NCBI GenBank assembly: GCA_016219545.1
Contig: JACRMH010000021.1
Coordinates: 1 to 64,000 of the forward strand
Length of the DNA stretch: 64,000 bases
From: Chloroflexota bacterium
GTDB taxonomy: Bacteria > Chloroflexota > Anaerolineae > Anaerolineales > Villigracilaceae
Reading direction: 5' to 3'
The notes under the pieces: model-generated
What the model saw: the letters and a program-made list of their open reading frames with translations, nothing else
The model's database searches: none
What the model was told of the DNA's origin: nothing
Position numbers and translations under genes: made by a program
In this document: piece by piece, positions 50,322 through 58,799 of the stretch
Layout: each line of letters opens with the position of its first letter
How positions within the stretch are numbered: position 1 is the first letter of the stretch

Positions 50322-52148
50322 ATGAACCTCGGTGGTTACGCAAACAATCTCGCATGGGTAGACTTAACAGCAGGCAAGGTGGAGTTTAAACCCGTGCCCG
50401 AAGACCTGGCCCGTAAATACATCGGCGGGCGCGGTCTTGGTGTAAAGTTCGTTTTTGATAATGGACCAAAAGTTGATCCGCTTTCCCCCGACAATATCCT
50501 TTGCTTTATGAATGGACCTCTTACAGGTTCTGAAGCCAACATGAGCGGACGCATGGCTGTGGTGACAAAATCGCCTCTGACCGGAACCGTAACTGATTCT
50601 CACCATGGAGGCTGGTCTGCCGCCCGATTACGCTGGGCCGGTTTCGATGGACTTATCTTCAAAGGCAAGGCCGCAAAACCGACTTATGCCTACATCCATG
50701 ATGGTCAATTGGAATTGCTGGATGCGTCTGAAGTTTGGGGCAAGGGCGTTCATGATACCGTCAAACATTTCAAAAATAAATATGGTGAAAAAGATCTGAC
50801 AGTCATTGCAATTGGCCCGGCTGGCGAGAATAAAGTCAAGTTCGCGTGCTGGATCAATGAAAATGATCGCGCTTCCGGCCGCGGTGGCACAGGCTGCGTG
50901 GGTGGAAGCAAGAATCTCAAGGCCATTGTCATCAAGGCCGAGAAGAAGATCGTCAAAGCCGCAGACCGTGATGGCTGGAAACCTGCCCATGACCGCGCCC
51001 TCAAGAACATTATGGCTGAAGAGAATATCACCAGCCCGCGTAAAGGTGGACTCTCTGTCTATGGTACGAATGTATTGATGAACATCACCAGCAGTATTGG
51101 CGCACTGCCCACCAAGAACAGTATGTTGACATCTTATGGCGAAAACGCTGAAAAGATCAGCGGCGAATATATCAACGCAAATTTGCTCGTGGACAATCCG
51201 ACATGTCATGCCTGCCCTGTGGCTTGCAAGAAGGAAGTCGAAGTGAAGGATGGTCCATACAAAGGCTTGCGCATGGAATCTGTCGAATATGAACCTGCCT
51301 GGTCTGTTGGAGCGAACTGCGGAAATAATGATGCGCGTCTTGTCGCCAAGATGATCGATCTTGCCAATGATTTCGGCATGGATGCGATTGAGATCGGACA
51401 TCCGCTTTCGATCTGGATGGAAGCCAGCGAAAAGGGTTACACCAACGGTGACGGCAAACTTGCGTGGGGTGATGGTGACGGCATGACCAAAGCTGCCGCT
51501 ATGATCGCCAAACGTGAAGGACTCGGCAATGTCATGGCTGATGGCGCAGAGCCGACCGCCAAACATTTTGGTCATCCCGAATTGGCGATGACAGCCAAGG
51601 GACAGGGAATTCCCGCTTACGATCCGCGCGGCATGAAAGGCATGGGACTCGGTTACGCCACATCCAATCGTGGTGCATGTCACTTGCGCGCTTATGTTGC
51701 CGCTGCAGAGTTGGGCGTGATGCCTTTTGGCTCGCTCAAAGTTGATCCGCTGGCATGGAAGGATAAGGGCGGTTTGGTGAAGGTCTTCCAGGATATTCAC
51801 GCCTTCTCCGACAGCATGGATTTGTGCAAGTTCAGCGCCTTCGCCATGGGCACGGATGAATATGCCCAGCAGTATTCTGCAATGACTGGCGTTCCCTTCA
51901 CCACCGATGACGTCTTGAAGACTGGCGAGCGCATCTACAACCTCGAACGTCACTATAACAACCTCGCCGGCTTTGGCGCAGGCTCTGACACTTTACCTAA
52001 ACGCTTCACTGAAGAGGCTTCTACACAACCCGGCTCAGTGGGTCATGTTTGTGAGTTGGATCAAATGCTTGCGGAATATTACACCGCGCGCGGCTGGGAC
52101 AATGGTGTAGTCAGCCAGGCTAAGTTGAAGGAATTGGAGATCGTGTAA
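50322..52148 (+). CDS. aor: Aldehyde ferredoxin oxidoreductase (tungsten-type)
   Basis: The 608-residue AOR-family protein oxidises aldehydes to acids with ferredoxin, or the reverse, using a bis-pterin tungsten cofactor. The N-terminus has WVDLTAGKVEFKPV and YIGGRGLGVKFVFD; pterin-binding segments include GRGGTGCVGGSKNLKAIV. The [4Fe-4S] ligands are CHACPVAC (about 294-301) and the distant Cys in DLCKFSAF (about 503). AGGAG precedes the ATG. The convergent operon at 52.3-54.2 kb supplies a radical SAM and a MoaD-like protein typical of this enzyme's loci. The AOR subclass is not resolved. Confidence 0.93.
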   Translation: MNLGGYANNLAWVDLTAGKVEFKPVPEDLARKYIGGRGLGVKFVFDNGPKVDPLSPDNILCFMNGPLTGSEANMSGRMAVVTKSPLTGTVTDSHHGGWSAARLRWAGFDGLIFKGKAAKPTYAYIHDGQLELLDASEVWGKGVHDTVKHFKNKYGEKDLTVIAIGPAGENKVKFACWINENDRASGRGGTGCVGGSKNLKAIVIKAEKKIVKAADRDGWKPAHDRALKNIMAEENITSPRKGGLSVYGTNVLMNITSSIGALPTKNSMLTSYGENAEKISGEYINANLLVDNPTCHACPVACKKEVEVKDGPYKGLRMESVEYEPAWSVGANCGNNDARLVAKMIDLANDFGMDAIEIGHPLSIWMEASEKGYTNGDGKLAWGDGDGMTKAAAMIAKREGLGNVMADGAEPTAKHFGHPELAMTAKGQGIPAYDPRGMKGMGLGYATSNRGACHLRAYVAAAELGVMPFGSLKVDPLAWKDKGGLVKVFQDIHAFSDSMDLCKFSAFAMGTDEYAQQYSAMTGVPFTTDDVLKTGERIYNLERHYNNLAGFGAGSDTLPKRFTEEASTQPGSVGHVCELDQMLAEYYTARGWDNGVVSQAKLKELEIV

Positions 52149-52187
52149 GTTCAGTAGACAGTGATCAGTTTTCAGTAATCAGTAAAT

Positions 52188-52224
52188 AAAAGCGACGTGT
52201 CTAATTGGGCGCGTCGCTTTTGAT
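52188..52224 (+). terminator. Terminator of the aor gene
   Basis: Arms AAAAGCGACG (52188-52197) and CGTCGCTTTT (52212-52221) form a 10-bp stem with a 14-nt loop, between the convergent aor and radical SAM operons. Confidence 0.75.
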
Positions 52225-52326
52225 TTAATCACCGCTTCTCTCTTAATCTGTAACCTGATTCTGTTTTCTCAAATATTTATCCCCACTGGTAAATTCATCC
52301 TTCCTCATTCATCATTCATCCTGCAC

Positions 52327-52584
52327 TTACCCTCCCGCCCTGAGTGTTTTCTTCTTAAACCGTTCAAGGAAATCATCTGCAACTGAATCATCCAATTCCA
52401 TTGTCAAACGAGATTGACCCACTGAAAGTGAAAAGAGGCGAAATGGTTCCATCTTCTCGATCTTCACACTCCAGCCATTTCCTTGAATAAAATCATCGCC
52501 TGATAATGTGCCGCCTAATTCCTGTAAATATTCCTTAAGAAGATAATAAGGAATGCCGCGCATTTCGTGGATGATGGTTTGCAT
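52327..52584 (-). CDS. Small protein with C-terminal Gly-Gly, next to moaD-like gene
   Basis: This 85-residue protein has no named family that I recognise. It is basic and ends LRAGG, the type of tail used by ubiquitin-like or sulfur-carrier proteins, although no beta-grasp fold is evident from the sequence. It is the third gene of the leftward set radical SAM - MoaD-like - this gene, 35 nt after the MoaD-like stop. No clear Shine-Dalgarno sequence precedes its ATG. It may take part in tungstopterin formation or AOR maturation; that rests on position only. Confidence 0.6.
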   Translation of the reverse strand: MQTIIHEMRGIPYYLLKEYLQELGGTLSGDDFIQGNGWSVKIEKMEPFRLFSLSVGQSRLTMELDDSVADDFLERFKKKTLRAGG

Positions 52585-52619
52585 TTTCGAATCACCGTAG
52601 GGAGGATTGCCAATCCGCC

Positions 52620-52913
52620 TTACCCTCCGCCGACCGGAGGAAAGATGTCTATCTTGTCGTCAGTTTGAATTATGGTATTCATTTGTTCGGGCAGATATTC
52701 CGCCTGCCGCCCGTTGATGAAGAACTTCATGTGCGGAAGAAAGTTTTCATTTGCATCAAGGAGTTCACGGCGCATGGGAGGGTAATCATTGACGAACATC
52801 CGCACCAATTGAATGGCGGTTGTGCCGGCGGGCAGATTTAACTCGACGGTTTTTTGTCCCACGATAGGGCGCAGGGTGGCATAGAAGTTTACTTTCATGG
52901 TCATCTCTTCCAT
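52620..52913 (-). CDS. MoaD/ThiS-family ubiquitin-like sulfur carrier
   Basis: This beta-grasp protein of about 97 residues has the characteristic end DKIDIFPPVGGG, whose terminal Gly is adenylated and thiocarboxylated in MoaD. The fold starts MKVNFYATLRPIVGQKTVELNLPAG. It probably donates sulfur to the dithiolene of the tungsten-pterin cofactor used by the adjacent AOR. GGGAG 8 nt before ATG 52913 makes this the likeliest start, though Met residues 3 and 5 codons later are possible. It follows the radical SAM gene after 18 nt. Confidence 0.88.
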   Translation of the reverse strand: MEEMTMKVNFYATLRPIVGQKTVELNLPAGTTAIQLVRMFVNDYPPMRRELLDANENFLPHMKFFINGRQAEYLPEQMNTIIQTDDKIDIFPPVGGG

Positions 52914-52931
52914 TGTTGTTTCTCCCAAAAA

Positions 52932-54200
52932 TCACGGACATTGTATAACGCCCTGCGCCCAGAGGCAACCTCCGCACACCGGAGCGACTACATTCCCCAA
53001 ACAATCTTCTTCATTTGTCTCGGAGAGGTCACAGCCGCCGCAGAATGTGCAGGGAGCGAAGGCGAAGTTGTGCAGGCGTTCGCGATAGGCAAGATAATCA
53101 GTATCCATCCAAAGGTCGGAAAGGGAGCGTTGAGTGACATTGCCGATGATGTGCTTCTTGGAGAGTCGCGGCTTGTTATGAAGATAACTCATGTGAGTGT
53201 GCATCAACGGCCAGCATGGGCTGACATCTCCCGTCCACGCAATGGACATGGTGCCGTTCTCAACGAAATTGCAGACATCGTTCGCGCCGCCCCAATTATT
53301 GCCGGCATAGCTGATGTTCAATCCGCTGTTGAAAACTTCAAAGAGTGCATCGCGTGTGCTTTCATCGAAGTCCATTTTGGGAAGGCTGAGCGTTGGTAAA
53401 TGTGGGGCCTGTAAATAGGCGATGTCACGCACTGTGCGGTTGTAGAGGCGGTCAGCTTGCATCTCTACCGTTGCAGGTTGAATGTTACTGACGGAAAAAT
53501 ATTTTGCACGCAGGGACTTTCCGATTTTTATAACGTCGGGAAGGTCTGCAATATTACGTTTCATTGCTACGAAGGCAATGCCGATCTCAGGTGTCGGAAA
53601 ATGGCTTGCTTTTCGCATTTTATTCAAGCGTTGCAGGTTGCCCAAAATAGCGGGCAGTTCCGCGCCAATGCGGACGTCCGCAAAGGTTTCAGGAGTTGCG
53701 CCATCCAAAGAGACCCACAATACATCGAGTCCAGAGTCGATCAGTTCGCGGGATTTCTTTTCGGTGAGGATGGTGCCATTGGTGATGAGTTCAACTTTAA
53801 CACCGAGTCCTTTTACACGACGGATCCATTCGATGGTCTTTGGGTGGAAGAGCGGTTCGCCGATACCGCCGAAATACACGCTGGGAATCGGGTCCATTTG
53901 CTTTAACCCGTTGAAGATGCTTTCAAATGTTTCGTCTGTCATTCGCCCAATGGGTTGGTCCCAGGCATTACGAAAGCAGGTGATGCAATCGAGGTTGCAA
54001 GCTACCGTCGGCTCGATGTAGACTTTGGTGAGGTGGGTGACAGGCCGGTGCATACGGATAAAGTTGTGGCCTTCGTCGAGGCGAACCCTTGAGCCTGGAT
54101 TCAGCCCATATTGCTGGGCAACTTCGGGCGGAAGGATGAGGCGTCCGTTTTCGTCCACCTCTGCCCAGGCTGTCGTATTTTTTTGTGATAGCGTGTCCAT
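52932..54200 (-). CDS. Radical SAM/SPASM protein, tungsten-oxidoreductase maturase type
   Basis: The 422-residue enzyme has an N-terminal AbrB/SpoVT-like swapped-hairpin region (AEVDENGRLILPPEVAQQYG, about 12-31) fused to a radical SAM core. The SAM-cluster motif is CNLDCITC (about 69-76), with GGIGEPLFHP as the GGE-type motif. The C-terminal SPASM-like cysteines include CWPLM, CTFCGGC and CLGNVVAPVCGGCLW. Radical SAM proteins of this layout accompany tungsten AOR genes and are thought to mature them. TTAGGAG with 5-nt spacing gives ATG 54200; a longer frame to 54260 has no such site. It leads the operon with the MoaD-like gene. Confidence 0.88.
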   Translation of the reverse strand: MDTLSQKNTTAWAEVDENGRLILPPEVAQQYGLNPGSRVRLDEGHNFIRMHRPVTHLTKVYIEPTVACNLDCITCFRNAWDQPIGRMTDETFESIFNGLKQMDPIPSVYFGGIGEPLFHPKTIEWIRRVKGLGVKVELITNGTILTEKKSRELIDSGLDVLWVSLDGATPETFADVRIGAELPAILGNLQRLNKMRKASHFPTPEIGIAFVAMKRNIADLPDVIKIGKSLRAKYFSVSNIQPATVEMQADRLYNRTVRDIAYLQAPHLPTLSLPKMDFDESTRDALFEVFNSGLNISYAGNNWGGANDVCNFVENGTMSIAWTGDVSPCWPLMHTHMSYLHNKPRLSKKHIIGNVTQRSLSDLWMDTDYLAYRERLHNFAFAPCTFCGGCDLSETNEEDCLGNVVAPVCGGCLWAQGVIQCP

Positions 54201-54301
54201 ATTTACTCCTAAATAATACCTATCATATCCACATTCTTGGAAAAATGACAGGACAATCATTGCTATTCCATTATGATGAATGTCCTAAAAATGGTTGATG
54301 A

Positions 54302-54307
54302 TATAAT
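54302..54307 (+). promoter_or_regulatory. -10 hexamer for the M29 aminopeptidase gene
   Basis: TATAAT lies 33 nt before the GTG start, leaving room for the AAGGAG ribosome-binding site. No convincing -35 is seen. Confidence 0.45.
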
Positions 54308-54340
54308 TTTTCGGCGTTTCCATTCATAAGGAGATTTTCC

Positions 54341-55465
54341 GTGGCCGACCCTCGTATTTCCAAATTTGCTGATATCCTGGTCCAACATTCTGCGCGTGTA
54401 AAACCCGGCGACCGTGTTTTGATCGAAGCGACTACCGCTGCAGAACCGCTTGTGCGCGAATTGTATATAAAGATCCTGGAGAAGGGCGGACATCCCGTGC
54501 CCTTGCTTCAATTGCCCGACATGTTCTTTCCCGGTCATGAAGACCTGCTGATCATGAAAGGCAATGACGCCCAATTGGATTTCGTCCCGCCTTTGCAGAA
54601 ACTGGCTTACGATAATTTCGAATCCCGCATCCGCATCCATTCTTCGACCAATACCCGCTCCCAGTCCAACATGGATTCTTCCCGCTCACAACGACGCGGC
54701 AAGGCCTCCGGCGTGATCACTGCCGCGCAGATGCAGCGCGGCGCAACGGGGATCTTCAAGTGGGTGACCACGCTTTATCCTACTGAAGCTTATGCACAGG
54801 AAGCCGGGATGAGTCTGAGCGAATACGAAGATTTTGTCTTCAATGCTGTCCATGCTCATGAAGAGACCCCGATCAAATTCTGGAAGCAGGTGGAACAGGA
54901 TCAGCAAAAGGCTGTGGACTTCATGAAAGGCAAGAATCAGGTCATTCTGCGCGGACCGAATGTTGACCTAACTTTGTCGGTAAAGGGGCGCACATTTATG
55001 AATTCCTTCGGCACATATAACATGCCCGATGGCGAAATCTATACGGGTCCAGTTGAAGATTCCGTCAACGGTTGGGTGAAGTTTACTTATCCCGCCATTT
55101 TCAATAGCGTTGCTGTTGAAGGTGCGGAACTAACATTTAGCAGTGGTCGGGTGAGTCAGGCCAAGGCAGAAAAGAATGAGGACTACCTGCTCAAGATGCT
55201 GGAATCAGATGCGGGTTCACGCTATCTCGGTGAGTTCGCCATCGGTACGAACTTTGACATTAATACATTCACCGGTCAAATTTTATTTGACGAAAAGATC
55301 GGCGGCTCCTTCCACATGGCACTCGGTGCAGGCTACCCGGAAACTGGTTCAAAGAACAAGAGTGCCATCCACTGGGACATGATTTGCGATATGCGCAAGG
55401 ATTCTGAAATTCTTGTAGATGGAGAATTGCTATATAAAGATGGAAAGTTTGTGTTTGGGAAATAG
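54341..55465 (+). CDS. M29-family aminopeptidase (AmpS/thermophilic metallopeptidase)
   Basis: This 374-residue cytosolic dinuclear-metal aminopeptidase starts at a GTG with AAGGAG 9 nt upstream. M29 hallmarks are VKPGDRVLIEA near the N-terminus, TGPVEDSVNGWVKFTYPA-like ligands (GEIYTGPVEDSVNG), LGEFAIGTNFDINTF with its Glu, and the C-terminal GGSFHMALGAGYPETG and HWDMICDMRKDSEI (His, Asp). It removes N-terminal residues from peptides. It is divergent from the radical SAM gene and monocistronic. Confidence 0.92.
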   Translation: MADPRISKFADILVQHSARVKPGDRVLIEATTAAEPLVRELYIKILEKGGHPVPLLQLPDMFFPGHEDLLIMKGNDAQLDFVPPLQKLAYDNFESRIRIHSSTNTRSQSNMDSSRSQRRGKASGVITAAQMQRGATGIFKWVTTLYPTEAYAQEAGMSLSEYEDFVFNAVHAHEETPIKFWKQVEQDQQKAVDFMKGKNQVILRGPNVDLTLSVKGRTFMNSFGTYNMPDGEIYTGPVEDSVNGWVKFTYPAIFNSVAVEGAELTFSSGRVSQAKAEKNEDYLLKMLESDAGSRYLGEFAIGTNFDINTFTGQILFDEKIGGSFHMALGAGYPETGSKNKSAIHWDMICDMRKDSEILVDGELLYKDGKFVFGK

Positions 55466-55531
55466 GTTGAAGGTTACAGGTTAAAAGTTGAAGGTTGAGG
55501 TTTTATGCCTCAACCTTCTTTTATTTACTCC

Positions 55532-55619
55532 TGTCGTTGCGAGGGCATTAGCCCGACACTTGCGCCGCGCGTGATTTGCCAAGCAAATCATGCGGTGAGC
55601 AACCTCCTGGCAACGACAT
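55532..55619. repeat. Dispersed inverted repeat, family A, copy 3
   Basis: It starts TGTCGTTGCGAGGGC and ends CTGGCAACGACAT. Its module TTAGCCCGACACTTGCGCCG is the reverse complement of a part of copies 4 and 5. It lies between the aminopeptidase and pfkA genes. Confidence 0.8.
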
Positions 55620-55635
55620 CGTTAATTTTCGAATA

Positions 55636-56718
55636 TCACTCATCCCCAAATGAAATCCCTACATTACGTGCCGTGATGACAGCATCATCCCCCAATTTCA
55701 CACGCTTGGGAATGGCAGTTGCTTCTTCAAGAGGAATGTCCGTGATTGTTCCACAGCGCAAAGCGACCATACGGTCAAATCCGCCGCGGCCTGCCAGACG
55801 GACAGCGGCCGCACCGTACCGTGTGGCCAGCGAGCGGTCAAATGAGGTTGGAGTCCCTCCTCGTTGCAGATGCCCCAAAACGGTCACGCGTGATTCGAAA
55901 CCTTGCTTCTCAATATATTCCGCAACCACTTGACCGATCCCGCCCAATCGCGGCACATAAATTTCATCGCCTTTGCGGGAAAAAGACTGTGCTCCGCCTA
56001 TTGGCTTGGCTCCCTCAGAAACCGCGAGGATGCTGAATTTGCTTCCTTTCTCGGCTCGCTCGCGGATTTTGGACATTACACTTTCAAATTTAAATGGGAT
56101 TTCAGGGATCAGGATCACATCGGCTCCTCCTGAGAGACCTGCTTGCAAGGCGATAAACCCCGCATCACGCCCCATCAGTTCAAGCACCATCGCGCGGTGA
56201 TGTGACTCGGCTGTGGTGTGCAAACGGTCCAGTGCTTCGGTGGCGATGTTGAGTGCAGTGTCAAAACCGAAGGTGATCTCCGTGCCGCCGATGTCATTGT
56301 CAATTGTTTTAGGAACGCCGATCACAGGTACGCCTTTTTGCCAAAGTTCGTGGGCAATGTGTAATGTGCCGTCACCGCCCAGAACCAGCAGGGCTTCCAA
56401 CTTTAATTTATTGATCCCTTTTATGATCTCGTCGGAGACATCAATCGTCACTTCCTGTCCATCCCGAATGACTTTGCGCGCATATGGATTGCCGCGATTC
56501 GCAGAGCCGAGAATGGTCCCGCCGCGCGGCAAAATTCCGCGCACCTCCTTCATGCCCAATGGCATGATCCCATCTTCATCCAGGAAACCATCGTAGCCGT
56601 TCTTGATCCCAAACACTTCGCAGCCATAAACACTGATCGCTGTCTTCACTGCCGCACGGATCACAGCATTTAAACCCGGTGCATCCCCGCCGCCTGTTAG
56701 TATCCCAAGTCTCTTCAT
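55636..56718 (-). CDS. pfkA: 6-phosphofructokinase (group III-like)
   Basis: This enzyme phosphorylates fructose 6-phosphate at C1 in glycolysis. The 360-residue protein has ILTGGGDAPGLNAVIRA (about 4-20), LVLGGDGTLHIA (about 101-112), GVPKTIDNDIGGT with the catalytic Asp (about 122-134) and MGRDAGFIAL. The GGDG residue is the ATP-type Gly, while the Lys in PKTIDND is shared with PPi enzymes. This combination occurs in the mixed-substrate group III; ATP use is more likely. AAGGAG supports ATG 56718 over the in-frame start 11 codons upstream. Confidence 0.93.
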   Translation of the reverse strand: MKRLGILTGGGDAPGLNAVIRAAVKTAISVYGCEVFGIKNGYDGFLDEDGIMPLGMKEVRGILPRGGTILGSANRGNPYARKVIRDGQEVTIDVSDEIIKGINKLKLEALLVLGGDGTLHIAHELWQKGVPVIGVPKTIDNDIGGTEITFGFDTALNIATEALDRLHTTAESHHRAMVLELMGRDAGFIALQAGLSGGADVILIPEIPFKFESVMSKIRERAEKGSKFSILAVSEGAKPIGGAQSFSRKGDEIYVPRLGGIGQVVAEYIEKQGFESRVTVLGHLQRGGTPTSFDRSLATRYGAAAVRLAGRGGFDRMVALRCGTITDIPLEEATAIPKRVKLGDDAVITARNVGISFGDE

Positions 56719-56784
56719 GGAGTGCTCCTTGATCGTTGTTTCATTCATCATACCGCGAAGTGAGGGTGAAATGCAATTAAATTA

Positions 56785-56827
56785 AAAAGTGACAGTCACA
56801 CGCTCCGCGAAAATGACTGTCACTTTT
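56785..56827 (-). terminator. Terminator after the aldo/keto reductase gene
   Basis: A perfect 14-bp stem (56785-56798 with 56814-56827) with a 15-nt loop is followed on the minus strand by TTTAATTTAATT. It lies between two leftward genes. Confidence 0.75.
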
Positions 56828-56841
56828 GTTTGGAGAAAAAA

Positions 56842-57771
56842 TTAGCGAATATTTTCCGTCACTTCATCCAGCTTCGCGACCTCATCATCTGTCAAGCGCC
56901 AGCCGGCACCGCCGGCATTCTCTTCCGCTTGTTTAACATTCTTCGCGCCGGGAATTGGGAGCGCGCCTTTGCAGATCAGCCAATTCAGCGAAACTTGCGA
57001 GGCACTCTTGCCATTATGGTTTTGCCCGATCTCCTGCAATAGTTTGATCACAGGTGGAAGTTTCTTGAGCAGTTCCGCATATTGCGGGCCGCGTACACCG
57101 GGCGGGGGATTCTCCGATGAATATTTTCCGGTCAGCAGGCCTTTTTCCAGTGGGGAATAAGCGATCAAGCGGATGCCCAACTCCTTGCAGCGTGCAAGGA
57201 CTCCGTTCCTTTCCACGTCACGGGTGAGTAAACTATATTGCACCTGATTCGATGCCAGCGGAATCCCGTGACGCGCCAGGGTCGTATAAGCACGGATCAT
57301 CTGTTTCTCATCGAAATTTGAAACTCCCACGGTGCGTGTCATGCCGCGTTTTATACACTCTGTCATCCCCTCCATCATCGTCTCGATGCTGATGGTCAGC
57401 GTTGGCCAGTGGATCTGATACAGGTCCACAGATTCCATTCCGAGCCGGTCCAAACTTCCCTTCAACGCGCGCGGAACAAATCCCTTTGTGACCTTCCACG
57501 GCCACGGAAAGAACTTGGTCGCCACCAGCACGGGCTGGTCTGTTTCTTTTAGGAATTTTCCGAGCAGTCTTTCTGAATAACCCGACCCATAAATTTCGGC
57601 CGTATCCACAAACCGGACCCCAAGGTTGAGAGAAACATCGAAGGCCTCGCGGACCTCCTTCTCTGAATATTTTTGTCCGAATCCCCAGATCATGCGGTCT
57701 CCCCACTGCCAGGCCCCCAGCCCCATTTCAATTGCATGCAAGAACCTTGTTTCACTGCTGATTTCGGTCAT
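56842..57771 (-). CDS. Aldo/keto reductase
   Basis: A 309-residue (beta/alpha)8 NAD(P)H-dependent carbonyl reductase. The catalytic tetrad is visible: Asp and Tyr in FVDTAEIYGSG (about 53-63), Lys in VATKFFPWPW (about 84) and His in LYQIHWP (about 120). The family signature VGVSNFDEKQM and the C-terminal IPGAKNVKQAEENAGG cofactor loop are present. The substrate is not predictable. It stands alone between pfkA and the divergent rnc gene. Confidence 0.9.
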   Translation of the reverse strand: MTEISSETRFLHAIEMGLGAWQWGDRMIWGFGQKYSEKEVREAFDVSLNLGVRFVDTAEIYGSGYSERLLGKFLKETDQPVLVATKFFPWPWKVTKGFVPRALKGSLDRLGMESVDLYQIHWPTLTISIETMMEGMTECIKRGMTRTVGVSNFDEKQMIRAYTTLARHGIPLASNQVQYSLLTRDVERNGVLARCKELGIRLIAYSPLEKGLLTGKYSSENPPPGVRGPQYAELLKKLPPVIKLLQEIGQNHNGKSASQVSLNWLICKGALPIPGAKNVKQAEENAGGAGWRLTDDEVAKLDEVTENIR

Positions 57772-57859
57772 CGAGCCCTCCGGGAAGAATTTTCTGATTC
57801 TATCTTAAAAAACTGCTTTCGCTAAAAATTCAGGTTACAATTCGGCTCACAAAATTTTA

Positions 57860-57922
57860 GGAACTGATGGAACTCGAGATCCTTCCGGGGAGGGATCTGG
57901 CGCTCCCTTAAGTTCCGGGAGG
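57860..57922 (+). promoter_or_regulatory. Structured leader of rnc
   Basis: Outer arms GGAACT (57869-57874) and AGTTCC (57911-57916) enclose inner arms AGATCC (57877-57882) and GGATCT (57893-57898). This gives a two-tier hairpin ending next to the ribosome-binding site GGGAGG (57917-57922). Another GGAACT at 57860-57865 offers an alternative pairing. RNase III autoregulation by cleaving its own leader is known in other bacteria; here it is inferred. Confidence 0.5.
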
Positions 57923-57931
57923 TTCCCTGAT

Positions 57932-58636
57932 ATGTCCAATTTAAATGGGCGGGATGTAGAATCCGCCTCAGACTTAAGCCGACGGCTGAGTCTGCCCTTT
58001 TCTAAAATATCCCTTCTGGTGCGTGCTCTGACCCACCGTTCCTACGTCAACGAGTATTCAGCGGTGGAAGATAATGAACGCCTTGAGTTTCTCGGCGATG
58101 CGGTCCTGGATTTCACTGTGGGTGCGTGGGTCTACAATCGCTTTCCCGAAATGCCCGAAGGTGACTTGACCAAAATGCGCTCGGCTCTTGTCCGCAATGA
58201 TCAGCTTGCGAAGTTCGCCCGCAAATTGGATCTGGGATACGCGCTTCGCCTTGGACGTGGTGAAGCATCCTCAGGCGGTAATGATCGTGACAATTTGCTT
58301 GGTTCGGCTTTCGAAGCGCTGATCGGCGCCTTGTATTTAGACTCTGGACTCGGTGCGGTGGATGCGTTCGTTATTCCAATTTTGGAGGATGCCCGCGAAT
58401 CCATCCTGAACGAGATCCATGATCCAAAGAGCCGCTTGCAGGAATGGTCGCAATCGCAAAAACTTGGTGCACCGCGTTATCGCGTGACCGGCACCACCGG
58501 CCCCGCTCATGCTGTTGTTTTTGAGATGGTCGTTGAAATTGCAGGCGTGGTAAAAGGCACCGGCACTGGCACAAGCAAAAGCAATGCCGAACACGCCGCC
58601 GCGCAGGATGCAATAAATAATTTGGGAATCATATAG
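57932..58636 (+). CDS. rnc: Ribonuclease III
   Basis: This dsRNA endonuclease processes rRNA precursors and regulates mRNAs. The 234-residue protein has the signature NERLEFLGDAVLDFTVG (about 51-67, with catalytic Glu and Asp), a second acidic site in GSAFEALIGALYLDSG (about 124-139), and a C-terminal dsRBD (DPKSRLQEWSQSQ...GTGTSKSNAEHAAAQDA). GGGAGG 9 nt upstream supports ATG 57932. smc follows after a repeat element, the classical rnc-smc neighbourhood. Confidence 0.96.
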   Translation: MSNLNGRDVESASDLSRRLSLPFSKISLLVRALTHRSYVNEYSAVEDNERLEFLGDAVLDFTVGAWVYNRFPEMPEGDLTKMRSALVRNDQLAKFARKLDLGYALRLGRGEASSGGNDRDNLLGSAFEALIGALYLDSGLGAVDAFVIPILEDARESILNEIHDPKSRLQEWSQSQKLGAPRYRVTGTTGPAHAVVFEMVVEIAGVVKGTGTGTSKSNAEHAAAQDAINNLGII

Positions 58637-58638
58637 CT

Positions 58639-58768
58639 CGTCATTGCGAGGGCGCTCTTGTTCCGCATGTTTTCGCGGCCCGAAGCAATCTCATCATATT
58701 CGGAGATTGCTCACCGCACTGGCGTACGGCGCAAGTGTCGTCGGGCTAAAGCCCTCCTCGCAATGACG
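58639..58768. repeat. Dispersed inverted repeat, family A, copy 4
   Basis: Ends CGTCATTGCGAGGGC and CCTCCTCGCAATGACG are inverted. The right module, GATTGCTCACCGCACTGGCG and onward, is nearly identical to that in copy 5. It fills the gap between rnc and smc. Confidence 0.88.
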
Positions 58769-58799
58769 TAAATCCAAAATCGTAAATCGGAAATGGTAC

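Noticed and set aside
50628..51953. 441-codon open frame antisense to the aldehyde oxidoreductase gene
   Set aside because: It is the complement of a fully conserved AOR coding region; its product shows no domain and it has no ribosome-binding site.
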